A stretch of DNA of 64,000 nt. Source: Rhodoferax sp. GW822-FHT02A01. Its GTDB lineage: Bacteria; Pseudomonadota; Gammaproteobacteria; Burkholderiales; Burkholderiaceae_C. Below are positions 45,298-54,920 of this stretch, piece by piece. Every line of letters begins with the position of its first letter. Within the stretch, counting starts at the first letter, position 1. The stretch lies in NCBI RefSeq assembly GCF_038784515.1, contig NZ_CP152376.1:2356001-2420000 (forward strand), given 5' to 3'. The position numbers and the translations under genes are program-made. Under the pieces are notes generated by a model that saw nothing but the letters and a program-made list of their open reading frames with translations, had not been told where the DNA came from and ran no database searches.

Positions 45298-46361
45298 GCC
45301 AACAGCCTTGCGCACTCATCATGGCTGGCGGCACGGGCGGCCATATCTTCCCTGGGCTGGCCGTGGCCGAGGCACTGCGCAACAAGGGCTGGCGCGTGCA
45401 CTGGCTGGGCGCCCCCGGTAGCATGGAAAGCCGTCTGGTTCCCGCGCGTGGCTTTGCACTGGAAACCATTGCCTTTGGCGGCGTGCGCGGCAAGGGTCGC
45501 ATGACCTTGCTGCTGCTGCCACTGCGCCTGCTGCGTGCCTTCTGGCAGAGCTTGCAGGTGGTGCGTCGCGTCAAACCCGATGTGCTGGTGGGCCTGGGTG
45601 GCTACATCACCTTCCCGGGCGGCATGATGGGCGTGCTGGCGGGCAAGCCGCTGGTGCTGCATGAGCAGAATTCGGTCGCCGGCATGGCCAACAAGGTGCT
45701 GTCGCGCGTGGCAGACCGTGTGTTCACTGCCTTCCCCAAAGTGTTTGCCAAGGGCGAGTGCGTGGGCAATCCCTTGCGTTCCGAGTTCCTGAACCAGCCG
45801 GACCCGCAGACCCGCTTTGCCGGACGCAGCGGACCATTGCGTCTGCTGGTGGTGGGCGGCAGTCTGGGTGCGCGTGCGCTCAACAGCGTGGTCCCCAAGG
45901 CACTGGCCCTGATTCCACAGGCACAGCGCCCAGTAGTGATCCACCAGAGCGGTGAAAAGCAGATCGACGAGCTGCGCGCCAACTATGCAGCCGCGCAGGT
46001 GACGGCCGAACTCACACCCTTCATTACCGATACCGCTGCGGCGTTTGCCGCGGCCGATCTGGTGCTGTGCCGCGCAGGCGCCAGCACCGTGACCGAGCTG
46101 GCTGCCGTAGGTGCCGCTGCGGTCTTTGTCCCTTTTCCGTCCGCTGTGGACGACCACCAAACCTTCAATGCCCGCTTCCTGGTGGACCAGGGCGCGGGCT
46201 GGCTTATGCCCCAAAGCGAAATGACACCTGAACGTCTGGCCGAATTCATCACCACCACCGACCGCACCGCGCTGCTGCAACGCGCGCAGGCCGCAAAACA
46301 GTTGCAGCAACTGCGTGCCACCGACGCCGTGGTGGCCGCATGCGAGGAGCTCACCGCATGA
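45294..46361 (+). CDS. murG: Lipid II synthase MurG
   Basis: A 355-residue GT-B glycosyltransferase transferring GlcNAc to lipid I on the inner face of the membrane. Glycine-rich loops [16 protein letters not shown] and [12 protein letters not shown] are present, plus the HEQN motif and the UDP-GlcNAc site [11 protein letters not shown]. It overlaps ftsW and murC by four bases each. Confidence 0.96.
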   Translation: MSQQPCALIMAGGTGGHIFPGLAVAEALRNKGWRVHWLGAPGSMESRLVPARGFALETIAFGGVRGKGRMTLLLLPLRLLRAFWQSLQVVRRVKPDVLVGLGGYITFPGGMMGVLAGKPLVLHEQNSVAGMANKVLSRVADRVFTAFPKVFAKGECVGNPLRSEFLNQPDPQTRFAGRSGPLRLLVVGGSLGARALNSVVPKALALIPQAQRPVVIHQSGEKQIDELRANYAAAQVTAELTPFITDTAAAFAAADLVLCRAGASTVTELAAVGAAAVFVPFPSAVDDHQTFNARFLVDQGAGWLMPQSEMTPERLAEFITTTDRTALLQRAQAAKQLQQLRATDAVVAACEELTA

Positions 46362-47773
46362 AGCACGCCATCAAACATATCCATTTTGTGGGGGTGGGCG
46401 GCTCCGGCATGTCCGGCATCGCCGAGATCCTGAGCAACCTGGGGTACTCGATCTCCGGCTCCGATCTAGCCGACAACGCGACCACGCGACGTCTGGCTTC
46501 GCTGGGCATCAAGGTCCATGTGGGCCACAGTGCCGACAACGTCACCGGTGCCGACGCGGTGGTGACCTCGACCGCGGTCAAGCAGGACAACCCCGAGGTG
46601 GTTCGTGCTCGCGAGATGCACATCCCCATCGTGCCGCGTGCGCTGATGCTGGCTGAACTCATGCGCCTCAAGCAAGGCATCGCCATTGCCGGCACGCACG
46701 GCAAGACCACCACCACCAGCCTGGTGGCCAGTGTGTTGGCTGCGGCCGGGTTGGACCCCACGTTTGTAATCGGTGGGCGCCTCAACAGCGCCGGTGCCAA
46801 TGCCCGCCTGGGCCATGGCGACTACATCGTGGTGGAGGCCGACGAGTCGGACGCATCGTTCCTGAACCTGCTGCCGGTGATGGCGGTGGTGACCAATATC
46901 GATGCCGACCACATGGAAACCTACGGCCATGATTTCGGCCGCCTCAAGAAGGCCTTTGTCGACTTCCTGCACCGCATGCCGTTCTATGGCACTGCCATTC
47001 TGTGCACCGACGATCCGGCAGTGCGCGATATCGTCCATGACGTGACTTGCCCGGTCACCAGCTATGGCTTCAACGAAGGTGCCGAGGTGCGCGCCATCAA
47101 CGTGCGGGCCGTGGGCGCACAAATGCATTTCACGGTGCAACGCCGCAACGGCGTGGTCCTGCCCGACATGGATGTGGTGCTCAATCTGCCCGGCATGCAC
47201 AACGTGCTCAACGCACTCTCTGCGATTGCGGTGGCGGTGGAGCTCAACATCGAGGACGCGGCGGTGCAAAAGGCGCTGTCCGAATTCCGCGGCGTGGGCC
47301 GGCGCTTTCAACGCTATGGCGATTTGCCGCTGCCCCAGGGCGGCACGGTCACCGTGATCGACGACTACGGCCACCACCCCGTCGAGATGGCCGCGACCCT
47401 GGCGGCTGCGCGCGGCGCTTTCCCGGGGCGCCGTCTGGTGCTGGCCTTCCAGCCGCATCGCTACACCCGCACCCGCGATTGCTTTGAAGATTTCGTGAAA
47501 GTGATTGCCCTGGCCGACGGCGTGCTGCTGAGCGAGGTTTATGCCGCAGGTGAAGCGCCCATCGTGGCAGCCGACGGCCGCGCCCTGACCCGCGCACTGC
47601 GCATCGCCGGCAAGGTCGAGCCGATCTTTGTGGACGACATCCTGGCCATGCCGCAGGCCGCCATCGACAACGCCCGCGACGGCGACGTGTTGATGTGCAT
47701 GGGCGCGGGCTCCATAGGTGCTGTGCCGGGAAAGATCGCTGAACTGCTCACCCAAAAAGGAGTGGCCGTATGA
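46358..47773 (+). CDS. murC: UDP-MurNAc-L-alanine ligase MurC
   Basis: A 471-residue Mur ligase adding L-alanine as the first stem residue. N-terminal [17 protein letters not shown] loop [11 protein letters not shown] and YGHHPVE are diagnostic. The UDP-MurNAc substrate comes from MurA and MurB, whose genes are not in this window; murB is absent between murC and ddl. ATG 46358 overlaps the murG stop. Confidence 0.96.
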   Translation: MKHAIKHIHFVGVGGSGMSGIAEILSNLGYSISGSDLADNATTRRLASLGIKVHVGHSADNVTGADAVVTSTAVKQDNPEVVRAREMHIPIVPRALMLAELMRLKQGIAIAGTHGKTTTTSLVASVLAAAGLDPTFVIGGRLNSAGANARLGHGDYIVVEADESDASFLNLLPVMAVVTNIDADHMETYGHDFGRLKKAFVDFLHRMPFYGTAILCTDDPAVRDIVHDVTCPVTSYGFNEGAEVRAINVRAVGAQMHFTVQRRNGVVLPDMDVVLNLPGMHNVLNALSAIAVAVELNIEDAAVQKALSEFRGVGRRFQRYGDLPLPQGGTVTVIDDYGHHPVEMAATLAAARGAFPGRRLVLAFQPHRYTRTRDCFEDFVKVIALADGVLLSEVYAAGEAPIVAADGRALTRALRIAGKVEPIFVDDILAMPQAAIDNARDGDVLMCMGAGSIGAVPGKIAELLTQKGVAV

Positions 47774-48723
47774 GTCACGACGTTTCTTCCCTCGGCAAAG
47801 TGGCCGTCCTGATGGGTGGCGCTTCTGCCGAGCGCGAAGTCTCCCTGATGTCCGGCGGCGGCGTGCTCAAGGCCCTGCAAAGCCGGGGCGTGGATGCGCA
47901 CGCGTTTGATCCGTCCGAGCGCAGCCTGGATGAGCTCAAGCGCGAGGGGTTCGACCGCTGCTTCATCGCCCTGCATGGCCGCTTCGGGGAAGACGGCACG
48001 GTGCAGGGTGCGCTGGAGTTGCTGGGCATCCCTTATACCGGGTCCGGCGTGATGGCATCAGCCATCTCCATGGACAAGGTCATGACCAAGCGCATCTGGC
48101 GCTTTGAAGGTCTGCCCACGCCGGCCTGGGTTCAGGTGCACAGTGGTGCCGAGACGCGTGCGGCCTTTGCCGAGCTGGGGGCCCCCATGATCGTCAAGCC
48201 CGCGCGGGAAGGCTCTTCCATTGGATTTACCAAGGTGATGGATGTGGAGCAGTGCGACGCGGCCTATGCGTTGGCTGCGCAGCACGATGTGGAAGTGCTG
48301 TGCGAGCAGTTCATTGCCGGTGACGAAGTGACCTGCCCGGTGTTGGGACCTACCGATGCGCCGCATGCACTGCCGCTTATCCGCATCGTCGCACCCGATG
48401 GCAATTACGACTACCAGAACAAGTATTTCACGGACGTCACCCAATACCTGGTGCCCGCCGGTCTGCCCGACGGGGAAGAAGAGGCCATTGCTGCCATCGT
48501 CCGTCGTGCCTATCAGGTCCTGGGGTGCCGCGGCTGGGCACGCGCCGACGTGATGATCGACGGCAAGTCCCGCAAACCCTATTTGCTGGAGATCAATACC
48601 TCGCCCGGCATGACCGGCCATTCGCTGGTGCCCATGTCGGCCAAGGCTGCTGGCATCAGCTACGAAGAACTGTGCGTGCGCCTGTTGCAAAGCGCCACGC
48701 TGGATGCGAGGGCTTTGAAATGA
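47770..48723 (+). CDS. ddl: D-alanine--D-alanine ligase
   Basis: A 317-residue ATP-grasp ligase making D-Ala-D-Ala for MurF. Motifs: [13 protein letters not shown] at the start, the [10 protein letters not shown] loop and the metal-binding [14 protein letters not shown]. Position in the cluster corresponds to E. coli ddlB. Overlaps of four bases with murC and ftsQ. Confidence 0.95.
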   Translation: MSHDVSSLGKVAVLMGGASAEREVSLMSGGGVLKALQSRGVDAHAFDPSERSLDELKREGFDRCFIALHGRFGEDGTVQGALELLGIPYTGSGVMASAISMDKVMTKRIWRFEGLPTPAWVQVHSGAETRAAFAELGAPMIVKPAREGSSIGFTKVMDVEQCDAAYALAAQHDVEVLCEQFIAGDEVTCPVLGPTDAPHALPLIRIVAPDGNYDYQNKYFTDVTQYLVPAGLPDGEEEAIAAIVRRAYQVLGCRGWARADVMIDGKSRKPYLLEINTSPGMTGHSLVPMSAKAAGISYEELCVRLLQSATLDARALK

Positions 48724-49499
48724 ACACTGCGGTGGCTACGCCCGTGGACGTCAAACTCATGAACTTGGCGATGGTCGCCTTGTTGCTGGTGTTTGTCGGC
48801 CTGTGCGCTGTGGCCGCCGTGCGCAGTTTCTCGCGCATGCATGCCTTCGACATCCAGGCCATTACCGTGGCTGGCGACACCCGCCACAACAACAGCGTGA
48901 CGCTGCGTGCCAATGTGGCACCGCGCATTGCAGGCACTTTCTTTACCGTGGACCTGGCCAAGGTGCGCGCCGCATTTGAAGCCGCACCCTGGGTGCGTCG
49001 CGCCGTGGTGCACCGCGATTTCCCCAACCGGCTGCGGGTGACGCTGCAGGAACACCAGCCGGTGGCTTTGTGGGGAGGCGAAGGCGAGACTCGGCTGGTC
49101 AACAGTTTTGGCGAGGTGTTTGAAGCCAACGTGGGCGAAGTCGATCAAGACGGACTGCCCACCTTGACTGGCCCCGAAGGCCAGGGCCCGGAGGTACTGA
49201 CCATGTACCGGGCGCTGGCGCCGTTGTTTGCAGCGCAGGACATGACGATTGAGGAACTGGAACTCTCTGGACGTGGCAGCTGGAGCGTGCGGCTGGAGGC
49301 CGGCACGGAGATCGAGCTGGGACGGGGCAACACCGAAGAGGTGGTCGCCCGCGTGAACCGGTACCTCAAGACCCTTACCCAGGTGGTTTCGCGTTACGGA
49401 CGCCAACCCAATGCCATCGAGTCGGCCGACTTGCGGCATGAGAACGGATACGCCATCCGTTTGCGCGGTGTCAGTACCACCGAGGTGGCGAAAAAATAA
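48720..49499 (+). CDS. ftsQ: Cell division protein FtsQ
   Basis: A 259-residue bitopic protein: one transmembrane helix (about 13-35), a POTRA domain ([20 protein letters not shown], about 43-115) and the beta domain. It recruits FtsL and FtsB to the divisome. ATG 48720 overlaps the ddl stop and gives the normal short cytoplasmic tail. Confidence 0.93.
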   Translation: MNTAVATPVDVKLMNLAMVALLLVFVGLCAVAAVRSFSRMHAFDIQAITVAGDTRHNNSVTLRANVAPRIAGTFFTVDLAKVRAAFEAAPWVRRAVVHRDFPNRLRVTLQEHQPVALWGGEGETRLVNSFGEVFEANVGEVDQDGLPTLTGPEGQGPEVLTMYRALAPLFAAQDMTIEELELSGRGSWSVRLEAGTEIELGRGNTEEVVARVNRYLKTLTQVVSRYGRQPNAIESADLRHENGYAIRLRGVSTTEVAKK

Positions 49500-49523
49500 T
49501 GGACCAATACAGCAGGTGAATTT

Positions 49524-50753
49524 ATGGCAAAAGAGTACAAGGATTTGGTTGTAGGTCTGGACATCGGCACCGCCAAGGTGATGGTGGTGGTGGCCGAGGT
49601 CATGCCGGGTGGCGAGCTCAAGCTTGCGGGCCTGGGCGTGGCGCCCAGCAACGGCCTTAAGCGCGGCGTGGTGGTGAACATCGACGCCACCGTGCAGAGC
49701 ATCCAGGCAGCGCTGAAAGAGGCGGAGCTGATGGCCGACTGCAAGATCACCCGCGTCTACACCGGTATCACCGGCAGCCACATCCGCGGCATCAACTCCA
49801 GCGGCATGGTGGCGGTGAAGGACCGCGAAGTGACGCAGGCCGATGTGGCCCGCGTGGTGGAGACGGCCAAGGCCATCAACATCTCGACCGACCAGCGCCT
49901 GCTGTTGGTGGAGCCGCAGGAATTCATCATCGACGGCCAGGATGTGCGCGAGCCCATTGGAATGAGTGGCATCCGGCTGGAAGCCAAGGTGCACATCGTT
50001 ACCGGCGCTCAGACCGCGGCCGAGAACATCATCAAGTGCGTGCGTCGCTGCGGTCTGGAAGTGGATCAGCTGATGCTCAATCCGCTGGCCAGCAGCCTGT
50101 CGGTGCTGACCAAGGACGAGCGCGATCTGGGCGTGGCCATGGTGGACATCGGTGCCGGCACCACGGACGTGGCCATCTTCACCAACGGCGCGATCCGGCA
50201 CACCGCAGTGATCCCGATTGCCGGCGACCTGATCACCAGCGACATCGCCATGGCCCTGCGCACACCGACCAAGGACGCTGAAGACATCAAGGTCGAGTCG
50301 GGGCACGCCAAGCAGCTGCTGGTGGACCCCGAAGTACAGGTGGAAGTGCCCGGCCTGGGCGACCGCGGACCGCGCATGCTCAGCCGCCAGGCGCTGGCCG
50401 GTGTGATCGAACCGCGCATCGAAGAAATCTTCTCCCTGGTCAACCAGGTGATGCGCGAGTCCGGTTACGAGGAAGTGCTCTCCAGCGGCATCGTGCTCAC
50501 AGGTGGCAGTTGCATCATGCCCGGCATGGTGGAGCTGGCCGAGGACATCTTCCTCAAACCCGTGCGCCGCGGCATCCCCAAATACAACAGCGCTCTGGCC
50601 GACATGGTGGCCCAACCCCGCGCCGCCACCGTGATGGGCCTGCTGGAAGAGGCCCGACTGGCCCGCATGCGCGGCTACAAGGTGGCGCAAAAAGCGGGGT
50701 CCATGAAGACCGCGCTGGGCGGCATCAAAGACTGGTTCATAGGGAACTTCTGA
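49524..50753 (+). CDS. ftsA: Cell division protein FtsA
   Basis: A 409-residue actin-like protein that anchors FtsZ to the membrane. The N-terminus DLVVGLDIGTAKVMVVVAEV is the phosphate-1 loop, VDIGAGTTDVAIF phosphate-2, and VLTGGSCIMPGM the adenosine motif. The C-terminal amphipathic helix (GGIKDWFIGNF) is the membrane target. AGGTGA precedes ATG 49524. A 151-base gap with hairpins separates it from ftsZ. Confidence 0.95.
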   Translation: MAKEYKDLVVGLDIGTAKVMVVVAEVMPGGELKLAGLGVAPSNGLKRGVVVNIDATVQSIQAALKEAELMADCKITRVYTGITGSHIRGINSSGMVAVKDREVTQADVARVVETAKAINISTDQRLLLVEPQEFIIDGQDVREPIGMSGIRLEAKVHIVTGAQTAAENIIKCVRRCGLEVDQLMLNPLASSLSVLTKDERDLGVAMVDIGAGTTDVAIFTNGAIRHTAVIPIAGDLITSDIAMALRTPTKDAEDIKVESGHAKQLLVDPEVQVEVPGLGDRGPRMLSRQALAGVIEPRIEEIFSLVNQVMRESGYEEVLSSGIVLTGGSCIMPGMVELAEDIFLKPVRRGIPKYNSALADMVAQPRAATVMGLLEEARLARMRGYKVAQKAGSMKTALGGIKDWFIGNF

Positions 50754-50787
50754 TCATGCAAAACAAACTCTGGCTTGCACGCGGAAG

Positions 50788-50819
50788 TCCCCATTGGCGA
50801 TGGCGGGGATTAGGTCCCC
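50788..50819 (+). other. Alternative hairpins between ftsA and ftsZ
   Basis: TCCCC at 50788-50792 and again at 50815-50819 can each pair with the single GGGGA at 50805-50809. Only one of the two stems can form at a time. The second is short, with a five-base loop, and is followed by CTTCATAGGG, not a T-run. This is the arrangement of a possible attenuator, but no leader peptide or ligand site was recognised. Confidence 0.4.
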
Positions 50820-50904
50820 CTTCATAGGGTTACAGACCCCGGCAACTGCGAAAACATAACCAAACGACACGAATCAGCAATTTTTGAAATTCAGGAGTAA
50901 CAAG

Positions 50905-52149
50905 ATGGCCATCGAAATGATTGAAGAAGAAGGTTTTAACCAGGGCACTCAGATCAAGGTGATCGGTGTAGGCGGTGGCGGCGGAAACGCGGTCGAGCAC
51001 ATGATCCAGTCCAGCGTGGACAACGTGGAATTCATCTGCGCCAACACCGACGCACAAGCCCTTTCGCGCAGCTCCGCGCACAAGACCATCCAGCTCGGTG
51101 CCACCGGCCTGGGCGCCGGCAGCAAGCCCGACAAGGGCCGTGAAGCCGCCGAGATGGCCGAAGCCGACATCCGCGACGCCATCCAGGGCGCGCACATGCT
51201 CTTCATCACCGCCGGCATGGGCGGCGGCACCGGCACCGGCGCGGCGCCCATCATTGCCCGCGTGGCCAAGGACATGGGCATCCTCACCGTGGGTGTGGTG
51301 ACCAAGCCCTTCGACTTTGAAGGCGGCCGCCGCATGGCCAACGCCGATGTCGGCCTGACCGAGCTTGAAGCCAATGTGGATTCGCTGATCGTGGTGCTGA
51401 ACGAAAAGCTGCTGGAAGTCCTGGGCGATGACGTGAGCCAGGAAGAAGCCTTTGCTCAGGCCAATGACGTGCTGAAGAACGCCGTGGGCGGCATTGCCGA
51501 AATCATCAATGTGCCCGGCCATGTGAACGTCGACTTCGAAGACGTGCGTACCGTCATGGGTGAACCTGGCAAGGCCATGATGGGTACTGCCATGGCCAAG
51601 GGCCCGGACCGCGCCCGCATCGCCGCCGAACAGGCCGTGGCCTGCCCGCTGCTCGAAGGCATCGACCTGTCCGGCGCCAAGGGCGTGCTGGTGCTGATCA
51701 CCGCTGCCAAGGGTTCGCTCAAGCTGTCTGAATCCAAGCTGGCCATGAACACCATACGCGCCTTTGCCTCTCCCGATGCACACGTCATCTACGGCACCGC
51801 CAATGACGACAGGCTGGGCGAGGAAATCCGTGTCACCGTGGTGGCAACCGGTCTGTCCCGCAACGGCCAGCGCGCCCGTCCGCCCATGCAAGTGGTGCAG
51901 ACCCCGGTGCTGCGTACCGGTACCGACAACGTGCCGTTCCAGATTCCCACGCTCAACAACCCGGTGGGCATCCAGAACTCTGCGCCCGCAGGCGCGGCCG
52001 GCATCAGCCAGCCCGATTACGGCAGCATGGCCACTCCCAGCGTCTGGCGTACCAACCGCACGCAGGCCGCAGCGCGCGTGGATGCGCTGTCCAGCGGCGG
52101 CATGGACGACTACGAGATCCCAGCCTTCCTGCGCAAGCAAGCGGATTGA
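50905..52149 (+). CDS. ftsZ: Tubulin-like division protein FtsZ
   Basis: A 414-residue GTPase that forms the Z ring. The tubulin signature GGGTGTG is at 106-112, and the N-terminal GVGGGGGNAV loop and NADVG T7-like segment are present. The conserved C-terminal peptide DDYEIPAFLRKQ binds FtsA and ZipA. ATG 50905 follows CAGGAG. It is the main expressed gene of the cluster in most bacteria and probably has its own promoter in the 151-base gap. Confidence 0.97.
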   Translation: MAIEMIEEEGFNQGTQIKVIGVGGGGGNAVEHMIQSSVDNVEFICANTDAQALSRSSAHKTIQLGATGLGAGSKPDKGREAAEMAEADIRDAIQGAHMLFITAGMGGGTGTGAAPIIARVAKDMGILTVGVVTKPFDFEGGRRMANADVGLTELEANVDSLIVVLNEKLLEVLGDDVSQEEAFAQANDVLKNAVGGIAEIINVPGHVNVDFEDVRTVMGEPGKAMMGTAMAKGPDRARIAAEQAVACPLLEGIDLSGAKGVLVLITAAKGSLKLSESKLAMNTIRAFASPDAHVIYGTANDDRLGEEIRVTVVATGLSRNGQRARPPMQVVQTPVLRTGTDNVPFQIPTLNNPVGIQNSAPAGAAGISQPDYGSMATPSVWRTNRTQAAARVDALSSGGMDDYEIPAFLRKQAD

Positions 52150-52195
52150 TGGGTGTAAAGCTACTGCGCGCCCCGATCTGAACCCTGTGGTGCTC

Positions 52196-52213
52196 ACCGT
52201 ACATATGTACGGT
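52196..52213. repeat. 18-bp perfect palindrome before lpxC
   Basis: ACCGTACATATGTACGGT reads the same on both strands. It lies in the 146-base gap between ftsZ and lpxC, flanked by GCTC on the left and TCCGCTC on the right. It could be an operator for a dimeric regulator or part of a dispersed extragenic repeat. Confidence 0.7.
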
Positions 52214-52282
52214 TCCGCTCTGCGGGCTCACCTCGGGTCGCTCGCTACGCTTTCCATCCCATCCATCCAAATGCCTAACCGG

Positions 52283-52288
52283 TAAAAT
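52283..52288 (+). promoter_or_regulatory. -10 element (TAAAAT) of lpxC
   Basis: TAAAAT matches five of six consensus bases and ends seven bases before the GTG start at 52296. Transcription would start at or next to the start codon; no ribosome binding site precedes it (CGCTGCT). Confidence 0.5.
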
Positions 52289-52295
52289 CGCTGCT

Positions 52296-53219
52296 GTGCT
52301 CAAACAAAGAACTCTCAAATCCCTGACCCACGCTGTGGGTGTGGGTCTGCACAGTGGGCAGCGTGTGGAAATCACCTTGCGCCCTGCGGCTCCGGATACG
52401 GGCATCGTCTTTCGGCGCGTGGATTTGCCGCAGGTGGTGGACATTCCGGTGTCGGCCGAGGCGGTGACGGATACGCGGCTGGCTTCCACCTTGTCCAAGG
52501 GCAATGCCCGGGTGCTGACGGTGGAACACCTGATGTCCGCCTGTGCCGGTCTGGGGGTGGACAACCTGTATGTGGACATTACGGCAGAGGAAATCCCGAT
52601 CCTGGACGGCTCGGCGGCCTCGTTCGTGTTCCTGCTACAAAGTGCCGGCATCGAGATGCAGAACGCGCCGCGCCGCTTCATCCGCCTGACTCAGCCGGTG
52701 GAAGTGCGTGAGGGCACGGGCCCTGCCGAAAAATGGGCGCACCTGGAGCCGTACCACGGCTACAAGCTCAGCTTTGAGATCGACTTCAACCACCCGGCGG
52801 TGGACTCCACCGGCCAGCGCGTGGAGTTCGACCTCAGCGTGGGTTCCTACTCGCGCGATATTGCGCGGGCGCGCACCTTTGGCTTCACCAAGGATGTGGA
52901 GATGATGCGCTCCAACGGCCTGGCCCTGGGCGGTGGTCTGGACAACGCCATCGTCATGGACGACTACAAGGTGCTCAATGCCGATGGCCTGCGCTACGAC
53001 GACGAATTCGTCAAACACAAGATCCTGGACGCCATGGGCGACCTGTACCTGATCGGTAAACCCCTGCTGGCGAGCTACTCCGCCTTCCGCTCGGGCCACG
53101 CCCTCAACAACAAGCTGTTGCGCGAACTGCTGGCACACCCCGAGTGCTGGGAAATCGTGACCTTTGAAGACGAACGCCGGGCGCCGGTGGGCTTTGCTCA
53201 ACCCGCGCGCGCCTGGTAG
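52296..53219 (+). CDS. lpxC: UDP-3-O-acyl-GlcNAc deacetylase LpxC
   Basis: A 307-residue zinc deacetylase, the committed step of lipid A synthesis. Zinc ligands are visible as His78 (LTVEHLMSA), His241 and Asp245 ([10 protein letters not shown]), with the general base glutamate just before His78 and the late histidine in RSGHALNN. Start is GTG 52296 ([21 protein letters not shown]), which fits the family N-terminus. It ends the dcw cluster as in E. coli. Confidence 0.95.
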   Translation: MLKQRTLKSLTHAVGVGLHSGQRVEITLRPAAPDTGIVFRRVDLPQVVDIPVSAEAVTDTRLASTLSKGNARVLTVEHLMSACAGLGVDNLYVDITAEEIPILDGSAASFVFLLQSAGIEMQNAPRRFIRLTQPVEVREGTGPAEKWAHLEPYHGYKLSFEIDFNHPAVDSTGQRVEFDLSVGSYSRDIARARTFGFTKDVEMMRSNGLALGGGLDNAIVMDDYKVLNADGLRYDDEFVKHKILDAMGDLYLIGKPLLASYSAFRSGHALNNKLLRELLAHPECWEIVTFEDERRAPVGFAQPARAW

Positions 53220-53236
53220 GCCAGAAGGCAACCACC

Positions 53237-53413
53237 ATGCTGATCTTCCGTTGGCTGGCCATGATGTTCGCACTGGGCATCATCGTCAGCTTTGCCCTCT
53301 ATGCCGGAACCGGTCAGGAGCGCTTCAAACGCTTTGGTCTGCTGGCTCTGAAGTGGGCAGTGCTGGCCGGACTGGGCTTCTTTGCAGTGCTGATTCTGGA
53401 GCGCCTGGCCTGA
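53237..53413 (+). CDS. Small two-helix membrane protein, 58 aa
   Basis: A 58-residue protein with two hydrophobic helices (about 3-22 and 33-55) joined by a basic loop GTGQERFKRFG. It starts 17 bases after lpxC. I cannot name a family, but the frame is clean, starts with ATG and has membrane-protein composition throughout. Role unknown. Confidence 0.65.
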   Translation: MLIFRWLAMMFALGIIVSFALYAGTGQERFKRFGLLALKWAVLAGLGFFAVLILERLA

Positions 53414-53437
53414 GCGTCTGGGCTGAAAATGCCTGGC

Positions 53438-53995
53438 ATGAACATCCTCGCCATCTCCGGCAGTCTGCGCAGGGCATCCATCAACTCGGCCTTGCTACGC
53501 GCCACCCGTCGACTGGCGCCCAACGACATTGCGATCCATCTCTGCAACGGGCTTGGCGAATTGCCTCTGTTCAATCCGGACCTCGAGAGTGATCCGCCGC
53601 CCGCCGTGCAATCATTCCGTGCACAGGTGGCCGCTGCGGACGCCCTGCTGATTGCAAGCCCGGAATACGCACATGGGCTGACGGGCGTCATCAAGAACGC
53701 GTTGGACTGGCTGGTCAGCTATGAGCCTTTTGCTTTCAAGGCGGTTGCCGTGCTGAACGCTTCGCCGCGCGCCCACCACGCAGACGACGCGCTGCGCGAG
53801 GTGCTGCGCACCATGAATGCCACCTTGGTGGAATCAGCATCCATTACGGTGCCGTTGTTGGGCTCGAGTCTTGATGAAGACGGGATGGTGAGTTCCGCTT
53901 CGGTGGCGGGAGCCCTGCGCGATTGCCTGGCAAGTTTGTACGATACGGTGGTATTGCAGCAGGCCAACCACCTTGCGTCGTTTCCATTGCGCTAG
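53438..53995 (+). CDS. NADPH-dependent FMN reductase family protein
   Basis: A 185-residue flavodoxin-fold protein: phosphate loop SGSLRRASIN near the N-terminus, ASPEYAHGLTGVIKNALDWL (the conserved PEY/KNALDW motif) and VAVLNASPRA. Such enzymes reduce quinones, azo compounds or chromate with NAD(P)H. ATG 53438 (MNILAISGS) begins the fold; an ATG at 53429 is also in frame. A GAAAAT lies seven bases before 53438. It is on the same strand as the small genes around it. Confidence 0.88.
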   Translation: MNILAISGSLRRASINSALLRATRRLAPNDIAIHLCNGLGELPLFNPDLESDPPPAVQSFRAQVAAADALLIASPEYAHGLTGVIKNALDWLVSYEPFAFKAVAVLNASPRAHHADDALREVLRTMNATLVESASITVPLLGSSLDEDGMVSSASVAGALRDCLASLYDTVVLQQANHLASFPLR

Positions 53996-54016
53996 TGCAT
54001 TTCCGGAGGGCATTCC

Positions 54017-54442
54017 ATGGCATCCAGTAAATCCCCGGCTAGCAAACCCTTCCCCAAGAAGACACCTGCCAACGACGCCGGCAAGTCGCCCTCGGAGCTG
54101 ATTGACGCACGCATCACGGAACTCAACGACTGGAGGGGTGCATTGCTCTCGCGTCTTAGGTCCTTGATCCGGGATGCGGACGCCGGCATTACCGAGGAAT
54201 GGAAGTGGAACACCCCGGTCTGGTCCTGTGGCGGAATCATCTGCACCGGCGAGACCTACAAGAAGGTGGTGAAGCTGACTTTTGCCAAGGGGGCCGCGCT
54301 TGCCGACCCGGCCCGCCTCTTCAATTCCAGCCTGGATGGCAACGTACGGCGTGCCATCGATTTTCCAGAGGGCAGCACCGTGGATGAACCAACCCTGCGC
54401 ACGCTCATTCAGGCCGCCGTGAAGCTGAATAAGTCCACCTAG
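54017..54442 (+). CDS. DUF1801 family protein
   Basis: A 141-residue protein. After a basic Ser/Pro/Lys-rich tail (1-25), the DUF1801 pattern follows: SELIDARITELNDWRGALLSRLRSLI, then EEWKWNTPVWSCGG and a YKKVVKLTFAKGA strand. The family is of unknown function. A good ribosome binding site (GGAGG) precedes ATG 54017. Confidence 0.85.
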   Translation: MASSKSPASKPFPKKTPANDAGKSPSELIDARITELNDWRGALLSRLRSLIRDADAGITEEWKWNTPVWSCGGIICTGETYKKVVKLTFAKGAALADPARLFNSSLDGNVRRAIDFPEGSTVDEPTLRTLIQAAVKLNKST

Positions 54443-54466
54443 TCCATCCACCACAGTGAGGCACCA

Positions 54467-54892
54467 TTGAACATCGAACAATTCATGCTCGGCTACAAGG
54501 CCGCGTGGGAGCAACGCAATCCCACCATGTTTGCCGCATTATTTGTGCCCGACGGCAAATACCACAACACGCCTTTTCAGGTACAGCAGGGCACAGCGCA
54601 ACTGGAGGAATACTGGAAGCGGGTGCAGCTACAGGAAGACGTGAAAGTCACGTTTGAAATCCTGGCAGCCACGGCCACCACCGGCATTGCACACTGGCAC
54701 GTCACTTACCAAGTGGCGTCGGAGGAACTGTTCCAGATCTGGGCCAAGTCCACCGGCACCAGTCTGGTAGCGCGCAAGCCCGGCGATGCTTTACCGCGCA
54801 TGGTGCTCGACGGCGTGCTGCAGGCGACTTTGGGAGGCGGTGCGTGCGCAGAGGCGCGCATCTGGTGGCACAGCCTGCCGCAGCCAGCCTGA
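54467..54892 (+). CDS. NTF2/SnoaL-like protein
   Basis: A 141-residue protein of the cone-shaped NTF2-like fold: MLGYKAAWEQRNPTMFAALFVPDGKYHNTPF at the start, VTFEILAATATTGIAHWHV strands in the middle and a LDGVLQATLGGGACAEARIWW end. Members are enzymes or ligand carriers; no active site can be assigned. Start is TTG 54467 behind GAGG. It converges with the aldehyde dehydrogenase gene. Confidence 0.82.
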   Translation: MNIEQFMLGYKAAWEQRNPTMFAALFVPDGKYHNTPFQVQQGTAQLEEYWKRVQLQEDVKVTFEILAATATTGIAHWHVTYQVASEELFQIWAKSTGTSLVARKPGDALPRMVLDGVLQATLGGGACAEARIWWHSLPQPA

Positions 54893-54920
54893 AACCCTTC
54901 AGGCCGGCGGGGCAGCGCGC

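Noticed and set aside
48660..50690. 676-codon minus-strand open frame opposite ftsQ and ftsA
   Set aside because: It spans two conserved genes and their junction; its composition is that of an antisense frame of high-GC codons, with no domain.
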